9,594 nucleotides of DNA from JAAZVM01 sp041642635 (GTDB lineage: Bacteria; Patescibacteriota; Gracilibacteria; BD1-5; UBA6164). The notes beneath the pieces are model-generated. The model was given only the letters and a program-made list of their open reading frames with translations. It had not been told where the DNA came from and searched no databases. A program made the position numbers and the translations under genes. This document shows, one piece after another, positions 7,654-9,594 of the stretch (position 1 is its first letter; each line of letters begins with the position of its first letter). Where the stretch lies: assembly GCA_041642635.1 (NCBI GenBank), contig JBEPWB010000045.1, positions 1 through 9,594 on the forward strand, given 5' to 3'.

Positions 7654-8958
7654 TTATATATTTAAGCTAATTTGTCAATCATTTTTATTTTCTGGTTTTG
7701 ATAAATCAGTTCCAGATAAAAATAATTTTAAAATTTGTAAATCATATTTCAAATTATGTCAAACAATAGTTTTTGAATCGTCTTCTAAAATACTATTTAA
7801 AAATTTTTTTAGAGATGTATCACTTACTTTTTCTCAATTATGTAAACGATTTATATAAAAAATATTTTTTTCATCTAAATAAATAGAAATTCATACCAAT
7901 TCTGCTTCAAAATAATTAAGCGAAGTTGTTTCTGTATCAAGAATTATTTCTTGATATTCCGATATTTTTTTTGATAATTTTTCTAAATCAGAGTCATTAT
8001 CAATTATTTTTACATCCAAATTTAAATCATCAAAAGAAGATAATTTTTTTGATTCTGTCTCTCAAAGTAAAGAATTAAATTCATATTTTTTAAAAAATTC
8101 TTTTATTTCTTCGTTGATAATACTAACTCCATCAAAAGAATAATTTTCAATATCAAAATTATCAAGCTCAACATTTAATTCCAAAGTTGCAAGTTTTTTA
8201 CTCAAAATAGCGTTTTGTTTAGAATTAACTAATTTTTCAAAAGTTTTTCATTTAAAACATGATTGAATAGATTTATCAAAATCATCTGATGGTTTTTCTC
8301 ATGATTCTACTAATTCTACTTGTTTTAATATTTCTTCAACTGTTCAAATATTATTAATCAAATCAACAGCTTTTTTTGGTCAAAATCATTCTATTCAAGG
8401 AATATTATCAGCTTTATCCCCTACAATTGCCAAATAATCAATTATTAATTTTGGTTCTATTCAAAATTTTTCTTTTGTTTTTTCTCAGTTATAAATTTTT
8501 TTCTTCATTGTATCATAAATAGATACATTTTTAGTAGTCAAGCTATATAAATCTTTATCTCAAGTCAAAATAAAAACTTCATTTTCTGGATTATTTCACA
8601 ATTCAACAGCCAAAGTTCAGATTACATCATCAGCTTCAAATCAATTAATTTCAACAATATCAATATCCATTTTTTTAATCATTTCATCGATGTAGCAAAC
8701 TTGGCTTTTGAGATTATCAGGCATTTTATCTCTAGTTGCCTTATATTCCCCATATAATTTGTGACGAAAATTTTCTCATTTTGCATCTTTTACATAAACA
8801 ATGTAATCTGGTTTTTCATTTACAAGACTATGAACAAAAAATTTTGCCATTCAAAAAAGAGCGTTTACTATAGTTCAGTCTTTTGTACTAAATTCTGGCA
8901 AAGCAAAAAACATACGATAAATAAAACTATTTCAATCAATTAGATAAATTTTTTTCAT
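7654..8958 (-). CDS. polA: DNA polymerase I N-terminal part: 5'-3' nuclease plus incomplete 3'-5' exonuclease domain, no polymerase domain
   Basis: 434 residues from ATG at 8958 to TAA at 7656-7654; full-length PolA is usually about 850-950. Residues 1-295 are a complete 5' nuclease (flap endonuclease) that removes RNA primers. It shows YLIDGNSFIYR (5-15), FRHKLYGEYKATR (64-76), GFEADDVIGTLA (106-117), LTGDKDLYSL (131-140) and VGDKADNIPGIEGFGPKKA (179-197). Residues 315-415 look like the DnaQ-type proofreading domain, with exo I LDTETTSL (340-347) and exo II GHNLKYDLQIL (400-410). The expected exo III motif and the whole polymerase domain are absent. The protein ends in an unrelated-looking NDGQISLNI, and htpX starts 49 bases later. 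About 21 TGA and 4 GGN glycines occur. It may be a truncated gene or a natural nuclease-only form with the polymerase encoded elsewhere. Confidence 0.9.
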
Positions 8959-9030
8959 GTGTTTTATTCTTAAATTTATTACAAAATATAATAAAAAGAA
9001 AAAAACAAATGTAAAGGATTAATTAAAAAT

Positions 9031-9060
9031 TTGACATTACATAGTTTTTTAATATAAAAT
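9031..9060 (+). promoter_or_regulatory. Strong sigma-70-type promoter of the 63-aa gene
   Basis: TTGACA (9031-9036) is a perfect -35 box. It is followed by TATAAA (9053-9058, spacer 16) or TAAAAT (9055-9060, spacer 18) as the -10 box. It is the best promoter in the window and points to the small gene at 9116. The rest of the gap to polA (8959-9030) holds only AT-rich sequence with weak matches for a minus-strand polA promoter. Confidence 0.7.
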
Positions 9061-9067
9061 TATACTT

Positions 9068-9089
9068 ACTCTTATTATTAATTAAGAGT
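9068..9089 (+). promoter_or_regulatory. Hairpin in the 5' leader of the 63-aa gene
   Basis: ACTCTTA (9068-9074) pairs with TAAGAGT (9083-9089) across an 8-base loop, near the predicted transcript start and about 12 bases before the Shine-Dalgarno sequence. No run of T follows directly, so it is not a terminator. It could stabilise the RNA 5' end or be a protein-binding palindrome. Confidence 0.45.
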
Positions 9090-9115
9090 TAAAAGAAAAA
9101 AAGGAGAAATTACTC

Positions 9116-9307
9116 ATGTTAGATACAATGACTAAAAGCTACCTAGGTATTCAACGGGGATGGAAAAAGTTTGAAAGTTTTAAAAAGATGTTTCGCAAAA
9201 AATATTTTAATAAACATGCGCGAAGTCTTGATGAAGATTACCCTGATCCAGCAGAACGTCTTGAATTATACGAAAATGAGTTAGAGAAAATTAATGTAAA
9301 ACATTAA
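9116..9307 (+). CDS. Small charged protein of unknown function, 63 aa
   Basis: ATG at 9116 to TAA at 9305-9307. The start is fixed by AAGGAG at 9101-9106, nine bases upstream, the only canonical Shine-Dalgarno sequence among the AT-rich genes; a second ATG at 9128 is less well placed. I do not recognise the family. The N-terminal 40 residues are strongly basic and aromatic (RGWKKFESFKKMFRKKYF at 14-31). The C-terminal part is acidic and probably helical (ARSLDEDYPDPAERLELYEN, 35-54). There is no signal peptide or membrane segment. All four arginines use CGN codons (CGG, CGC, CGA, CGT), whereas neighbours use mostly AGA, and neither glycine is TGA. Strong promoter, leader hairpin, Shine-Dalgarno sequence and GC-rich-stem terminator make a self-contained, probably well-expressed unit. 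A nucleic-acid-binding role would fit the charge, but is a guess. Confidence 0.8.
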   Translation: MLDTMTKSYLGIQRGWKKFESFKKMFRKKYFNKHARSLDEDYPDPAERLELYENELEKINVKH

Positions 9308-9314
9308 TTTCTTC

Positions 9315-9345
9315 AAAAAAGCTACCCGAAAAGGGTAGCTTTTTA
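9315..9345. terminator. Intrinsic terminator between convergent genes
   Basis: AAAAGCTACCC (9317-9327) pairs perfectly with GGGTAGCTTTT (9333-9343) around a GAAAA loop. An A-run lies to the left and a T-run to the right. Its GC-containing stem is unlike the near-pure AT terminators elsewhere in the window. It ends the 63-aa gene and may also serve the minus-strand gene whose stop is at 9346. Confidence 0.9.
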
Positions 9346-9594
9346 TTATTTTTTACAAGTTGTAGAATTTCTTACATAACTATAACCTGATGGACAAAAC
9401 ATCTTATTGAAACATTGAGTCGTACTAGTTGTTCCTGTTTTTTCTAAACAATCTCTAGCCAAAGATCAGTTAAAGTGTTTTTCTACTTCTGAATAACCAA
9501 CCTTATCTAATTCTCATTTCCAATAATTATATCAACCTAAATCTGGACATCTTCATTTATTATAATAAAGATTTCAAATTTGATCTTTTGCAAT
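9346..9594 (-). CDS. C-terminal end of a Cys-rich DUF4214-like protein, 5' end outside window
   Basis: The frame is open from the window edge to TAA at 9348-9346, giving the last 82 residues. It again uses TGA as glycine (five times), so the code-25 genome continues to the right edge. The visible start, IGNLYYNKGRCPDLGGYNYW (6-25), followed by KGELDKVGYSEVEKHF, matches the pattern of DUF4214 repeats (LY...GR.PD.GG..YW...L). These repeats occur in surface and secreted bacterial proteins. The tail carries five cysteines in all (Cys16, 49, 61, 67, 80), with CFNKMFCPSGYSY before the end, suggesting an extracytoplasmic, disulfide-bonded region. The upstream domains and any signal peptide are not in the window. 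Confidence 0.7.

Noticed and set aside
8761..8943. Plus-strand 60-aa frame
   Set aside because: It is antisense to the well-supported 5' nuclease coding region.
6690..8958. Gene decay suggested by many stops under the standard code
   Set aside because: All interruptions are TGA and vanish under code 25; only the missing polymerase domain of polA remains unexplained.
595..9594. Mycoplasma-like code with UGA as tryptophan
   Set aside because: Conserved positions under TGA are glycine in GlyRS, HtpX and PolA, and TGG is used separately for tryptophan.
1..9594. tRNA genes, rRNA, CRISPR arrays and insertion sequences
   Set aside because: No cloverleaf with a T-loop signature, no regularly spaced direct repeats and no transposase-like frames were seen on either strand.

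Overview
The window is two kinds of DNA joined at roughly position 545-595. Positions 1 to about 545 have near-balanced base composition and use the ordinary genetic code. They hold the 5' part of a class II glutamine amidotransferase on the minus strand that looks bacterial, possibly from a sulfate reducer. Everything to the right is extremely AT-rich. Its genes only read through when UGA is translated as glycine. In-frame TGA falls on invariant glycines of glycyl-tRNA synthetase, HtpX and the PolA 5' nuclease, while TGG is still used for tryptophan. That is genetic code 25, so this part comes from the Absconditabacteria (SR1) or Gracilibacteria (BD1-5), which are ultra-small host-dependent bacteria of the candidate phyla radiation. 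All ten visible stop codons in this part are TAA. The simplest reading of the left end is a chimeric metagenomic contig; recent transfer is the alternative.

Layout of the code-25 part: a multi-pass membrane protein (minus, 595-1575); a divergent small DUF5684-like membrane protein (plus, 1659-2201); glycyl-tRNA synthetase (minus, 2236-3651) behind a T-box riboswitch leader (about 3685-3850); a large protein ending in a CHAP/NlpC-like Cys-His hydrolase domain (plus, 3960-5672); a two-gene unit of a secreted SLH-like protein and a stand-alone AroQ chorismate mutase (minus, 6602 to 5707); a probable unit of PolA nuclease fragment and HtpX membrane protease (minus, 8958 to 6690); a 63-residue gene with its own promoter, Shine-Dalgarno sequence and terminator (plus, 9116-9307); and the 3' end of a Cys-rich DUF4214-like protein (minus, 9346 to the window edge). 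Long AT-rich inverted repeats act as shared terminators at several gene ends.

The most interesting unit is the glycyl-tRNA synthetase locus. The leader carries a complete T-box antiterminator (GGGUGGAACCG, whose UGGA matches a UCCA tRNA-Gly end) and a competing terminator, so uncharged tRNA-Gly should switch the gene on. In an organism where UGA is a major glycine codon, and where this synthetase gene itself has about 17 in-frame UGA codons, the supply of charged glycine tRNA would control its own enzyme. The stem I is very short, and I cannot settle whether the specifier is GGA or UGA.

Other oddities are a PolA protein that stops after the second exonuclease motif with no polymerase domain, a chorismate mutase with an unusual active-site change, and a small gene whose arginine codons and translation signals differ from all its neighbours.
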